This document shows positions 9,516 to 17,840 of a stretch of 64,000 nucleotides of DNA, piece after piece. Each line of letters begins with the position of its first letter. Within the stretch, counting starts at the first letter, position 1. A program made the position numbers and the translations under genes. Source of the DNA: Hyphomicrobiales bacterium (GTDB lineage Bacteria; Pseudomonadota; Alphaproteobacteria; Rhizobiales; MH13); NCBI GenBank assembly GCA_017642935.1, contig JAEPOK010000002.1, positions 372,001 through 436,000 on the forward strand, written 5' to 3'. The notes below the pieces were generated by a model that saw only the letters and a program-made list of their open reading frames with translations, had not been told where the DNA came from and made no database searches.

Positions 9516-10226
9516 CTAGAGCTGTCCAGCCTGTTTCAAGGCTGTTTCAGCGGTCGCGATAGCATCCGGTGTGCCGACCGTGAGCCAGAGACCGTCCAGC
9601 ACGTGGCCGTAAAGGCGGCCGGAGGCGATGGCGCGGTCGAAAAGCAGGTTCAGCGAGAAGGGGCCATTCGGCAGATCGGTGAAGATCGCAGCGCTCATGA
9701 TCGCGGTGCCGGTGTAGGTGTAAGGCACCGGCTCCGCGCCGCGGCGGATCAGCTGGCCGGAGGCGTCCCGGGCGAAATCGCCCGGATGGGCTTCAAGGCC
9801 GACACTCCGCTCGCGCCGCACCAACAGCAGAAGCATGTCCATCTGCTCCGGGTCGAACCGGGTTGCCATGTTGGTGAGCGCTTGATCATCGCCGATCCAG
9901 AAACTGTCGGCATTGGTGGCAAAGAAGGTTGGTCCGAGCAGCCGCAGGGCGCGGGCGATACCACCGCCCGTCTCCAGAAGCTGATCGGTCTCAGGGGACA
10001 GGGTGATGGCCGGAACGCCTTCTCGCGCCGCGCAATGGGCTTCAATCTGGTCGGCCAAATGGTGGGTGTTGACGACGGCCTGGGTGACGCCAGCGGCAGC
10101 AAAGGTGTCGAGCACGCGGTCAAGCATGGTCGCGCCGCCGACATTGACGAGCGGCTTGGGCAAGGTCTCCGTAATCGGACGCATGCGGGTGCCGAGCCCT
10201 GCGGCGAGCACCATGACCGGATGCAT
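9516..10226 (-). CDS. murU: N-acetylmuramate-1-phosphate uridylyltransferase (MurU-type nucleotidyltransferase)
   Basis: A 236-residue sugar-phosphate nucleotidyltransferase. The N-terminal Leu-Ala-Ala-Gly-Leu-Gly-Thr-Arg-Met-Arg-Pro signature (residues 7-17) binds the nucleotide, and a Lys-Pro-Leu-Val pair follows. Downstream are Glu-Thr-Gly-Gly-Gly and a metal-binding Asn-Ala-Asp-Ser. The preceding gene encodes an AmgK-like kinase, so the most likely product is MurU, which makes UDP-MurNAc from MurNAc-1-phosphate in the peptidoglycan recycling route that bypasses MurA. The ATG at 10226 is chosen because it overlaps the upstream stop (TGATG). An in-frame start 23 codons earlier would lie inside the previous gene. 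A generic glucose- or mannose-1-phosphate transferase is the alternative. Confidence 0.87.
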   Translation of the reverse strand: MHPVMVLAAGLGTRMRPITETLPKPLVNVGGATMLDRVLDTFAAAGVTQAVVNTHHLADQIEAHCAAREGVPAITLSPETDQLLETGGGIARALRLLGPTFFATNADSFWIGDDQALTNMATRFDPEQMDMLLLLVRRERSVGLEAHPGDFARDASGQLIRRGAEPVPYTYTGTAIMSAAIFTDLPNGPFSLNLLFDRAIASGRLYGHVLDGLWLTVGTPDAIATAETALKQAGQL

Positions 10227-11725
10227 CACGCTTCCTCCGGCAGAAGCTGGTCGTAGAACGGTTTGAGCGTCGCCAGCGCAGGGTGTTTCAGGCATTGGCG
10301 CATATAAGCTTCGACGCGCGGCAAATGCTTCAAATAGCCGGGCTTGCCATCGCGGGCATTAAGGCGGGCGAAGATGCCCAAAATCTTGGAGTTACGCTGG
10401 GCACCCATCAACGCGACGCGGGCCCGCAACCAGTCTTCATCAGCACCGGACTTGGCCAAATAGACGTCGATGAGTTGATCCTGCAGGTCAGTCGGGACCG
10501 TGACCCGGGCATCGAAAACCAGCGAGGCGATGTCATAGGCCGGTGGTCCGAGCAGCGCGTCCTGAAAATCGATGAGGCCGATGCGATCGTTGCCCGATGC
10601 CTCCGGCTGCCAAATAATGTTCGGCGAGTGATAGTCGCGGATGGTGAGCGTGCGCGGTTCCTCGTCGAGCGGCGCCAAGAGGTTCTGCCAAGCAGCGAAA
10701 AAGCCAGCCCGGTCGAAGTCGTCGGCTTCAACACCGCGATGCGGTACATACCAATCGGGGCAAAGCGAGATCTCGGTAAGAAAAACCGGCAAATCGTAAC
10801 GATGAAGCCTGTGTACGCCATCGCCAGGAACCAGCAGTCTCTCTGACCATGACGATCCATGGACGGCGGCCAGCAATTCCACCGCTGCTTGGTAGCGAAC
10901 ACGGATTGGGTTGCCCCCCGCATCAACAACCGTAGCGTCGCCAAGATCGTCGAGCAGCACGAGGCCTGCGTCGAGGTCAGCAGCATGGATCGAGGGGGCG
11001 GCAAAACCGTTGTCCCGAAGTGCCGATCCGACCGCCACAAAAGCGTGGACACTTTCGGCCAGATGGACCAGTTGGCTGTAGGGCTTCGCAGCCTGTTTCA
11101 CCTCGCCTGTGTCAGGCTGCACGGCCGGGCCATCGGGCTGCCGGGCGGCATCCATCACGATCAGCGGCTCATTCGCCAAGCGCTCATACCGGCGGGTGGA
11201 GGCATCGCCCAACAAGCGTTGCCGCGTTGCCTCTGTCCGGTTTGCGGTGCCCAGAAATGCCCGGATGGCAAGGCTGCGGTCGATCCGCTTCAATAAGGCG
11301 TCAGGGCCTTTGAAACGCAGGCCCCGCGCCCGCTCGCCCTCCATCGCGAAATAGAGCGTTATGGCATCGGCAAAAGTTCCAGCGCCGGCTTGACCTGGCC
11401 ATTCGACCAGGCGGATGGCCGGATCATCCTCGTCATCCAGGCCAAGCTCGACGATCTCAGACGGGTCAGAGAGACGATAAAGGTCGGCATGCAGGACCGG
11501 CGGGTCGGCCTCATCGTACCGCTGCACCAAGGTATAGGTGGGCGAGGGCACCTCAAGGGCGGGGTCCTTGGCAAGTGCGCGAATGAAGGCGCGGGCGAAG
11601 GTGGTTTTGCCGGCGCCCAGATCACCATCGAGACGGATCACCCAGCCGGGCGCCGCGACCATGGCGATGTCCTCGGCCAGCTGCTCGGTCGCGGCATCGC
11701 CAACAAGCTTTAAAGGGTCGCTCAT
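10226..11725 (-). CDS. TsaE-AmgK fusion: tRNA t6A ATPase domain plus amino-sugar kinase domain
   Basis: A 499-residue two-domain protein. Residues about 1-150 match TsaE (YjeE), the ATPase of the tRNA t6A37 threonylcarbamoyl complex. They carry Walker A Gly-Asp-Leu-Gly-Ala-Gly-Lys-Thr at 34-41, Ser-Pro-Thr-Tyr-Thr, a His-x-Asp-Leu-Tyr-Arg element and Val-Glu-Trp-Pro. Residues about 160-499 form an aminoglycoside-phosphotransferase fold kinase with a catalytic loop Arg-Asp-Tyr-His-Ser-Pro-Asn (363-369) and metal motif Ile-Asp-Phe-Gln (385-388), as in AmgK, which phosphorylates MurNAc and GlcNAc at the anomeric position. The adjacent murU supports AmgK. The fusion is, as far as I recall, common in Rhizobiales. 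It starts 6 bp after divL and shares one base with murU. Confidence 0.9.
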   Translation of the reverse strand: MSDPLKLVGDAATEQLAEDIAMVAAPGWVIRLDGDLGAGKTTFARAFIRALAKDPALEVPSPTYTLVQRYDEADPPVLHADLYRLSDPSEIVELGLDDEDDPAIRLVEWPGQAGAGTFADAITLYFAMEGERARGLRFKGPDALLKRIDRSLAIRAFLGTANRTEATRQRLLGDASTRRYERLANEPLIVMDAARQPDGPAVQPDTGEVKQAAKPYSQLVHLAESVHAFVAVGSALRDNGFAAPSIHAADLDAGLVLLDDLGDATVVDAGGNPIRVRYQAAVELLAAVHGSSWSERLLVPGDGVHRLHRYDLPVFLTEISLCPDWYVPHRGVEADDFDRAGFFAAWQNLLAPLDEEPRTLTIRDYHSPNIIWQPEASGNDRIGLIDFQDALLGPPAYDIASLVFDARVTVPTDLQDQLIDVYLAKSGADEDWLRARVALMGAQRNSKILGIFARLNARDGKPGYLKHLPRVEAYMRQCLKHPALATLKPFYDQLLPEEA

Positions 11726-11731
11726 GCGGGC

Positions 11732-14269
11732 TTATTCGGCGGCCTGGTCAAGCGGCGCGGACTCTTCAGGGTTGAGCGGCAACACACAGCGCACAACCGT
11801 GCCAAGGCCCTCGCGCGACCAAAGCTGCATCGTGCCTCCATGAAGCTCGACCAGCGCGCGCGACAGGGTCAAGCCGAGCCCGGCTCCATTGCCGACCGTG
11901 TTCTGGCCGGTTTCAAAGGGCTCGAACGCCGCCTTGGCCTGCGCCGTGTTCATGCCACGGCCCTGATCAATCACGGACACCACGACGCGCCCACCGTTGG
12001 CGCCTTGTTCACGGCGGGTTTTGACCCGCACTTTTGAGCCAGGACGGGATGAGGCGACAGCATTCGATAGGAGATTATAGAGCACCTGCCGCATGCGCGT
12101 CTCATCGACGACCAGTTCGGGCACGGCCGGGTCGAGCACATGATCGATCGTGATGCCGGCGTCGAGCAAGCGATCTTTCAGGCCGAGTTCGGCATCCTCC
12201 ACCAATTTCAGCGGTGCAATCGTATCGAGTGATAGCGTCAAGATGCCGGCGTCGACGGTGGCAAGGTCAAGAATGGAGTCGACCAACGCCACCAGCGACT
12301 GGGTGGAGGAGAGGACGAAGTTCAGATAATCGCGCTGACGCTCGTTGAGCGGGCCGGTTTCTTCGTCATCCAGAAGCTGGGCGAAGCCGATGATCGAGGT
12401 GAGCGGCGATCTCAGCTCGTAGGAGACGTGCTTGATGAAGGTGGTTTTGATCCGCGCGGCTTCTTCCAGCGCGGCATTGCTCTCACGCAACGTGTCCTCA
12501 ATGCCGACAGAGGCGGTGACATCGTTGGCCGTCAGCATGGTCGCGCCACCTGGCAAAGGCGTTGCGATGAGATCGATGACGCGCTCATCGGTAAGGCTCA
12601 TGCGGCTGATGATGCCTTCACGGCGCTGGCCGAGCGAGCCGACTAAGCCCACCAACTGATCGATCACCCGGCGATCACGGGCGAGATCACGGATCGGCGC
12701 GGTGATGTCTTTAACGTGCGCGCCGATCTTCACCTCGTCAGGCGACAGCTGCCAAAGCTGGCCAAAGGCCGGGTTCACCAGCTGCAATCGCCCGTTGGAG
12801 CCGAACACCGCCACCCCTTCGCGCAAGGCATCGAGCGTCGCGGCGCGCACCTGCGTAAGAGCAGTGAAGCGGGACTTCAGCTCAACCTTTTCGGTTTCGT
12901 TTTCAAACAGCCAAATGGCACCGCCATCGGCGTTCGGCGCGGTGATCACGCGCAGGAAGCGGCCATCATGCAGTTCCCAATCATCGGTGATCGGTTCGCT
13001 GGCCGTGTAGGCAGAGGTGAACTGCTCGCGCCAGCCGCGATGGTTGCCACTTTCAGGCATCTGGCGGGTGGACTTGATGTAGGTGAGCACGGTCGATTCA
13101 TGCGGATGCTCGTCAAGCACACGACGCTGGAAGCCGAAAAGCTCCGCAAAAGCAGCATTGTAAAAGGTAACGTGGCGTTCGGCGTTGAAGACGCACACCG
13201 CCGTGTTGAGCGCGTTGAGCATGCGTCCTTGGATTGCGTGCACGTCCTGCAGAACTTGCTCGAAACGGGTCTGATCGCTGACCGGCACGGCGTAGCCGGC
13301 GGTAACAACGGTCCCGGCCTTGGTGGTCGAGCGCAGATGCACCAAGCGATCACCATCGCCACTCTGGCCGGCATCGGCCGGCTGGCTGTTGGCGATACGC
13401 CCGCCATCGGCATGGATCGCGTCGATCTCGCCCCACTGCGTCTTGTTGCCGACGACGCTGCGCGCCGAGACGATTCCATCGGCTGCTGATTTCACGCCGC
13501 GCTGTTTGAAAGCATCATTCGACCAGGAAACCAATCCGGCAGTGTCAGCCGTCCAAACCGGGAAGTCGACGGCGTTCAGAAGCTGTTTCAGATGGTCGCT
13601 TTCGGCTTCCAAATTGGCGCAAAGGTGCAGGGCGTCGGCAAAATCGCGCTGCAAACGTGACAGGTCGCGCAGGCGGATCACAAGCTTGGCGCCAATCGGA
13701 CGGCCATGGATGTTGATCAGCGTACCGCCCTTGGTGCGCACATCAAGGTCGATGCGTTTTCCGGTCTGGCGCAACTGCTCAATCGCGTGGCTCAGTTCAG
13801 CGACATCGTCGGCCTCGATCCAGCGCGCGAAATGCGGCAAGTCTTGCGGATCGTCGGGCATCGCGGCCTGTTCAGCCGGGCAATAAAGAACCGTCGGCTC
13901 GCCGGACTCAGTCAGCATCATCAGCCCGTCGCCGGACGTGTCGAGAAGACTTTGAGTGAGATCCAATTCGGCCCGCAAGCGGGTCTCACTTACCGCGCTT
14001 TTCAACGCCCGACGCTTGGCGCGGCGCAGCGCAACATAGCTCGACACAGCGAAAACACCGGTAAAAAGCGACAGGCCGATCAAAGCTGCGCTGCCCATGG
14101 CGAGCATCGGACCGCTCATCATGCCATCGAGAATATGGGTGTGGGGGGCTGCGAGGGGATCAGGCGCGGTTTGGGCTCGTGACCCGGCTGGCAGGGCAGC
14201 GAACAGAGCCGTCGTTGCAAACAGAGTTGCCGAGCGCACAGTCGCAGTGCTTGTGTAGTGACCCGCCAT
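11732..14269 (-). CDS. divL: DivL, atypical sensor kinase with Tyr replacing the H-box His
   Basis: An 845-residue membrane sensor kinase homologue. It has a signal-like N terminus (about 12-33), a transmembrane helix (about 58-84), PAS-like segments within about 100-590, a DHp domain at about 605-670 and a HATPase domain with Asn-Leu-Leu-Ser-Asn-Ala (N box), Asp-Gln-Gly-Arg-Gly-Met and Gly-Ala-Gly-Leu-Gly-Leu. The H box reads Ser-Tyr-Glu-Leu-Arg-Ser-Pro-Leu: residue 617 is Tyr (TAC at 12421-12419), not His. This substitution is the hallmark of Caulobacter DivL, which binds phosphorylated versus free DivK and tunes CckA and CtrA. It heads a tight minus-strand cluster with tsaE-amgK, murU and addBA. 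Assignment rests on the Tyr, PAS layout and context. Confidence 0.88.
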   Translation of the reverse strand: MAGHYTSTATVRSATLFATTALFAALPAGSRAQTAPDPLAAPHTHILDGMMSGPMLAMGSAALIGLSLFTGVFAVSSYVALRRAKRRALKSAVSETRLRAELDLTQSLLDTSGDGLMMLTESGEPTVLYCPAEQAAMPDDPQDLPHFARWIEADDVAELSHAIEQLRQTGKRIDLDVRTKGGTLINIHGRPIGAKLVIRLRDLSRLQRDFADALHLCANLEAESDHLKQLLNAVDFPVWTADTAGLVSWSNDAFKQRGVKSAADGIVSARSVVGNKTQWGEIDAIHADGGRIANSQPADAGQSGDGDRLVHLRSTTKAGTVVTAGYAVPVSDQTRFEQVLQDVHAIQGRMLNALNTAVCVFNAERHVTFYNAAFAELFGFQRRVLDEHPHESTVLTYIKSTRQMPESGNHRGWREQFTSAYTASEPITDDWELHDGRFLRVITAPNADGGAIWLFENETEKVELKSRFTALTQVRAATLDALREGVAVFGSNGRLQLVNPAFGQLWQLSPDEVKIGAHVKDITAPIRDLARDRRVIDQLVGLVGSLGQRREGIISRMSLTDERVIDLIATPLPGGATMLTANDVTASVGIEDTLRESNAALEEAARIKTTFIKHVSYELRSPLTSIIGFAQLLDDEETGPLNERQRDYLNFVLSSTQSLVALVDSILDLATVDAGILTLSLDTIAPLKLVEDAELGLKDRLLDAGITIDHVLDPAVPELVVDETRMRQVLYNLLSNAVASSRPGSKVRVKTRREQGANGGRVVVSVIDQGRGMNTAQAKAAFEPFETGQNTVGNGAGLGLTLSRALVELHGGTMQLWSREGLGTVVRCVLPLNPEESAPLDQAAE

Positions 14270-14410
14270 GCCTGTCCTGTCTTGCCAGCCTCTTGCCAGC
14301 CCTTTGCCAACCCAAAGGACAGACTTCAGCCCTCGCGATCCGAGCCGCGCGGTATCGAATCACTGACAAGGTATAGGCAGGTGGACTCCTCTGGGGAGTG
14401 AACAAAGCGC

Positions 14411-14449
14411 AAACATAGAAATCCGCCACCACAAAAGTGATGGCGGATT
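14411..14449 (-). terminator. Possible terminator between ahcY and divL
   Basis: An inverted repeat in which ATCCGCCA (14421-14428) pairs with TGGCGGAT (14441-14448), extended inward by CAC/GTG after one mismatch. On the minus strand it is followed by TTTCTATGTTT. It lies about 180 bp past the ahcY stop and 150 bp before divL. The T tail is interrupted, so activity is uncertain. Confidence 0.5.
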
Positions 14450-14500
14450 CATGTGCGTTGCCGAAGGTTAAGCCGGCTAACGAGCATTTTGGCTGGGACG

Positions 14501-14622
14501 CGCTCCGTTCCTCGCTGGACGCTCGGAACAACCGGCATTCCTCTGGCTCTGTTCCTCGCTGGACGCTCGGAACAACCGGCATTCCTCTGGCTCTGTTCCT
14601 CGCTAGACGCTCGGAACAACTG
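14501..14622. repeat. Tandem array of 44-bp palindromic repeat units
   Basis: Units begin at 14507, 14551 and 14595, an exact 44-bp period; the third is truncated after about 26 bp. Each unit has GTTCC and GGAAC arms separated by 13 nt, then AACCGG, CATTCCTCTG and GCTCTG leading into the next unit. Units one and two are nearly identical, and the third has an A for G in the loop. The unit shares its parts with the repeats at 23.4 kb and 34.9 kb. Confidence 0.9.
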
Positions 14623-14627
14623 CGGGT

Positions 14628-16019
14628 CTAGTACCGGTAGGCGTCGCCTTTGAATGGGCCTTCGGGCTTCACGCCGATATATTCGGCCTGCTCGTCCGAG
14701 AGTTTGGTTAGCTCGGCGTTCAGCTTGCCAAGGTGCAGCATGGCAACCTTCTCATCCAAGTGCTTGGGCAGAACATAGACTTTGTTTTCGTACTGGTCGC
14801 CGCGCGTCCAAAGCTCGATCTGGGCAAGCGTCTGGTTGGCAAACGATGCTGACATCACAAAGCTCGGGTGACCGGTGGCGTTGCCGAGGTTCACCAAACG
14901 GCCTTCGGACAGCAGGATCATGCGTTTTTGGTCGGGGAACTCGATGAGATCGACCTGCGGCTTGACGTTCTTCCATTTGAAGTTTTTCAGGCCGGCGACC
15001 TGAATCTCATTGTCGAAGTGACCGATGTTGCAGACGATGGCCATGTCTTTGAGATCACGCATGTGATCGACGGTCAGTACATCCTTATTGCCGGTCGCCG
15101 TCACGACGACGTCGGCGCGCGGGGCCGCCTCTTCCATGGTCACGACTTCAAAGCCGTCCATGGCGGCCTGCAGGGCACAGATCGGGTCGACTTCGGTGAC
15201 CAGAACACGAGCACCAGCGCCAGCCAAAGACTGGGCGGAGCCTTTGCCGACATCGCCATAGCCGCAGACGATGGCGACCTTGCCGGCGAGCATCACGTCG
15301 GTGCCGCGGCGGATGGCGTCCACCAGGCTCTCGCGGCAGCCATATTTGTTGTCGAACTTCGACTTGGTGACACTGTCGTTGACGTTGATGGCTGGGAACG
15401 GCAGCTCGCCACGCTCTTGCAACTGATAGAGGCGCATCACACCGGTCGTGGTTTCTTCGGACACGCCCTGAATGTTCGCTTTGACCTTGGAATAGAAGCC
15501 TGGCTCTTTGGCGAGGCGCTTTTTGATCTGCGCGAAGAGATACTCCTCTTCCTCGCTCTTAGGATTATCGAGCACCGACGGGTCGGTCTCGGCTTTGGAG
15601 CCCAAGAGCACCAGCATGGTGGCGTCGCCGCCATCATCGAGGATCATGTTGGCTGTTTCGCCATTGCCCCAATCGAGGATGCGGTCGGCATAGTCCCAAT
15701 ATTCTTCCAGCGTTTCGCCTTTGGTGGCGAAGACCGGGATACCGGCAGCCGCGATGGCGGCGGCGGCGTGGTCCTGGGTGGAGAAGATGTTGCAGGAGGC
15801 CCAGCGTACTTCGGCGCCGAGCGCGACCAGCGTTTCGATCAGAACCGCCGTCTGGATCGTCATGTGCAAGGAGCCAGCGATGCGGGCGCCTTTGAGCGGC
15901 TGCGCATCGGCATATTCCTCGCGGCAGGCCATCAGGCCCGGCATTTCGGTTTCGGCAATGTCGAGCTCAGTGCGGCCCCAGTCGGCAAGGGCGATGTCTT
16001 TGACGATGTAGTCGTTCAT
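14628..16019 (-). CDS. ahcY: Adenosylhomocysteinase
   Basis: A 463-residue cytosolic NAD-dependent enzyme that splits S-adenosylhomocysteine into adenosine and homocysteine, relieving product inhibition of methyltransferases. Visible features are the substrate region Gly-Ser-Leu-His-Met-Thr with Thr-Ala-Val-Leu, an [12 protein letters not shown] segment holding the catalytic Lys and Asp, a Rossmann loop Gly-Tyr-Gly-Asp-Val-Gly-Lys-Gly, and the characteristic C terminus ending Lys-Gly-Asp-Ala-Tyr-Arg-Tyr. Length is normal for the family. A strong palindromic operator lies about 92 bp upstream of the start. Adenosine kinase at 41.8-42.8 kb can consume the adenosine product. Confidence 0.98.
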   Translation of the reverse strand: MNDYIVKDIALADWGRTELDIAETEMPGLMACREEYADAQPLKGARIAGSLHMTIQTAVLIETLVALGAEVRWASCNIFSTQDHAAAAIAAAGIPVFATKGETLEEYWDYADRILDWGNGETANMILDDGGDATMLVLLGSKAETDPSVLDNPKSEEEEYLFAQIKKRLAKEPGFYSKVKANIQGVSEETTTGVMRLYQLQERGELPFPAINVNDSVTKSKFDNKYGCRESLVDAIRRGTDVMLAGKVAIVCGYGDVGKGSAQSLAGAGARVLVTEVDPICALQAAMDGFEVVTMEEAAPRADVVVTATGNKDVLTVDHMRDLKDMAIVCNIGHFDNEIQVAGLKNFKWKNVKPQVDLIEFPDQKRMILLSEGRLVNLGNATGHPSFVMSASFANQTLAQIELWTRGDQYENKVYVLPKHLDEKVAMLHLGKLNAELTKLSDEQAEYIGVKPEGPFKGDAYRY

Positions 16020-16110
16020 GGAAAATCCTGCAGGTGGGAGGTGGGCATGGCCCGCATTCCGGACCGGTTGCAGGGGCGTTTATCACCAAGCCTCAATAGA
16101 TGCAATGCAG

Positions 16111-16130
16111 ATATAAAGATGTCTTTATAT
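16111..16130. promoter_or_regulatory. Palindromic operator upstream of ahcY, SahR-like
   Basis: Perfect inverted repeat: ATATAAAGA (16111-16119), two-base centre, TCTTTATAT (16122-16130). It stands out by its AT-richness and lies between the ahcY start and the cysK terminator. A TTGACT -35-like hexamer is 11 bp upstream on the minus strand (16147-16142), so a bound protein would overlap the likely promoter. ArsR-family SahR repressors are known to control ahcY in many Proteobacteria through AT-rich palindromes; assigning this site to SahR is an inference. Confidence 0.65.
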
Positions 16131-16154
16131 TGTTACGTGAGAGTCAACGTACCC

Positions 16155-16189
16155 TTAAAAAACCCGCGCTCCGTTTCCGGAGCGCGGGT
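16155..16189 (-). terminator. Terminator of cysK
   Basis: A perfect 12-bp stem, ACCCGCGCTCCG (16162-16173) with CGGAGCGCGGGT (16178-16189), and a 4-nt loop. On the minus strand a run of six T residues follows. This strong intrinsic terminator lies 45 bp past the cysK stop and insulates ahcY. Confidence 0.95.
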
Positions 16190-16234
16190 CGTGGTGTCTT
16201 GAGGTTTCAGGTCCGCCGCGAAAATCGCTGGCCG

Positions 16235-17224
16235 TTAAGCTAGGCCTTCAAACAGCGCCGTCGAGAGGTAACGCTCGGCAAAACTTGGAATGATCACCAC
16301 AATGTTCTTGCCAGCATTTTCAGGCTTCTGACCCTGGCGGATCGCCGCGACCAAAGCTGCGCCGGAGGAAATGCCGACCGGCACGCCTTCCAGGCGGGCA
16401 ACATGACGCGCGGTTTCCAGCGCCTCCTCGTTGGAGACGGTGACGACCTCATCATAAACGCTGGTGTTGAGCACGCCCGGCACGAAGCCCGCGCCAATGC
16501 CCTGGATCTTGTGCGGGCCGGGATTGCCGCCGGACAAGACCGGTGAATCTTCCGGTTCTACAGCCACCACATGCAGGTTCGGTAGGCGTGGTTTCAACAC
16601 TTCTGACACACCGGTAATGGTGCCGCCGGTACCGATGCCGGAGACCAGAATGTCGATCTCGCCCTTCGTGTCGTTCCAGATTTCCTCCGCCGTCGTGTCG
16701 CGGTGAATCTGTGGGTTGGCCGGGTTCTCAAACTGTTGTGGGATAACGGTGCCAGGAATTTCGGCAGCCAGTTCGTCGGCGCGAGCGATGGCGCCCTTCA
16801 TGCCTTTGGCCGCTTCGGTGAGTTCCAGTTCGGCGCCAAGCAAGGCCAGCATCTTGCGGCGCTCGATGGACATGCTCTCCGGCATCACCAGGATCAGCCG
16901 CACACCACGCTGAGCGGCAGCGAAGGCAAGCGCGATGCCGGTGTTGCCAGACGTCGGCTCGACCAGAACGGTGCCCTCTTTAAGCTTGCCTTGCTCGGCA
17001 AGGCTATCGAGCATGGCGACCCCGATCCGATCCTTGACCGAGGCAATGGGATTGAAGAACTCAAGCTTGGCCAGGATGTTGGCGGTGACGCCCTTGTCTT
17101 TGGCGAGCTTGTCGAGACGGACCAACGGCGTGTCGCCAATGGTGTCGGTAATGGAATTGTAGATGCGGCCACGGCCAGGCGCCGGCGCCTCGGCTTCAGT
17201 GGTTTTCAATGCTGTCACGCCCAT
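16235..17224 (-). CDS. cysK: Cysteine synthase A
   Basis: A 329-residue PLP enzyme, O-acetylserine sulfhydrylase, which makes cysteine from O-acetylserine and sulfide. The PLP lysine sits in Asn-Pro-Ile-Ala-Ser-Val-Lys-Asp-Arg. The substrate loop Pro-Thr-Ser-Gly-Asn-Thr-Gly and the phosphate-binding [10 protein letters not shown] are intact. About 20 extra residues precede the usual start of the fold (Ile-Tyr-Asn-Ser-Ile). The start at 17224 has a good AAGGAG site 8 nt upstream. A strong terminator follows. Confidence 0.96.
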   Translation of the reverse strand: MGVTALKTTEAEAPAPGRGRIYNSITDTIGDTPLVRLDKLAKDKGVTANILAKLEFFNPIASVKDRIGVAMLDSLAEQGKLKEGTVLVEPTSGNTGIALAFAAAQRGVRLILVMPESMSIERRKMLALLGAELELTEAAKGMKGAIARADELAAEIPGTVIPQQFENPANPQIHRDTTAEEIWNDTKGEIDILVSGIGTGGTITGVSEVLKPRLPNLHVVAVEPEDSPVLSGGNPGPHKIQGIGAGFVPGVLNTSVYDEVVTVSNEEALETARHVARLEGVPVGISSGAALVAAIRQGQKPENAGKNIVVIIPSFAERYLSTALFEGLA

Positions 17225-17393
17225 GACGGTTCTCCTTGAATGAACTTGCCCGCAATCTAACCCCGCCAGCTGCCACTCACGAGCGATGGACGTGCAGAAA
17301 TCAGTCCTATCAAGGATATTTCATTCCTCCAAAAATCAGTTTGGAAAAATGCCATTCTGTTTTGGCGTCAAATTGTGGCGCCTCATGCGATTT

Positions 17394-17840
17394 TCATCCG
17401 GTTCCTGTTGAGCCGAAACCGCCCGTCCCGCGCGTCGTTCCGTAGAGCTCATCGACTTCACGGAAGCTGGCTTGAACCACAGGCGCAACGACCATCTGGG
17501 CAATGCGCATGCCGCGCTCGACGGTGAAAGGTTTTGCGCCCAAATTCATCAGGATGACGTGAATCTCACCGCGGTAATCAGCGTCGATCGTGCCAGGCGC
17601 GTTGACCACCGTCAGCGCATGCTTGGCGGCAAGACCTGACCGAGGGCGCACTTGCGCCTCATGCCCATCTGGCAAGGCTATCTTCAGTCCCGTTGGAATG
17701 AGGGCGTGGGTACCGGGTTCTAGAACCGTGTCCGCCTCGACCGCGGCGCGCAGGTCGGCACCGGCAGACCCCGGCGTCGCGTAGGATGGAAGGGGCAAGT
17801 CTTCAGCGTGCGGCAAACGCTGGATCAGAATGTCAGCCAT
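17394..17840 (-). CDS. dut: dUTP diphosphatase
   Basis: A 148-residue trimeric dUTPase that converts dUTP to dUMP, keeping uracil out of DNA and feeding thymidylate synthesis. The conserved motifs appear in order: Pro-Gly-Ser-Ala-Gly-Ala-Asp-Leu-Arg, Pro-Arg-Ser-Gly-Leu-Ala, [10 protein letters not shown], Arg-Ile-Ala-Gln-Met, and the C-terminal Gly-Gly-Phe-Gly-Ser-Thr-Gly arm. Its start overlaps the coaBC stop by 8 bp. The dut-coaBC pair is a common bacterial arrangement. Confidence 0.97.
   Translation of the reverse strand: MADILIQRLPHAEDLPLPSYATPGSAGADLRAAVEADTVLEPGTHALIPTGLKIALPDGHEAQVRPRSGLAAKHALTVVNAPGTIDADYRGEIHVILMNLGAKPFTVERGMRIAQMVVAPVVQASFREVDELYGTTRGTGGFGSTGTG

Larger units (their letters stand above)
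14270..14627. other. Intergenic region between ahcY and divL
   Basis: A 358-bp spacer with no credible gene. It holds a tandem palindromic repeat array (14501-14622), a hairpin (14420-14449) and three GANTC sites (14357, 14384, 14446) within 94 bp upstream of divL. The divL promoter presumably lies between the hairpin and 14270, but no clear -35/-10 pair is seen. Confidence 0.7.

Noticed and set aside
14466-14482. TTAA...TAAC near divL as a CtrA site
   Set aside because: The half-sites are six bases apart instead of the seven required by the TTAA-N7-TTAA consensus, and they lie beside the repeat array.
14501-14622. Repeat array as a CRISPR array
   Set aside because: There is no alternation of constant repeat and unique spacer: the whole 44-bp period is repeated, with only 2.5 copies and no cas genes.
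16021-16105. ahcY leader as a SAH or SAM riboswitch
   Set aside because: It contains CTGCAACCGG and some pairing, but I could not match the conserved core of any known SAM/SAH riboswitch.
14868-16202. 444-codon plus-strand frame opposite ahcY
   Set aside because: AhcY on the minus strand is unmistakable; the plus-strand product is Asp/His/Gly/Val-biased noise and would cross the operator and terminator.
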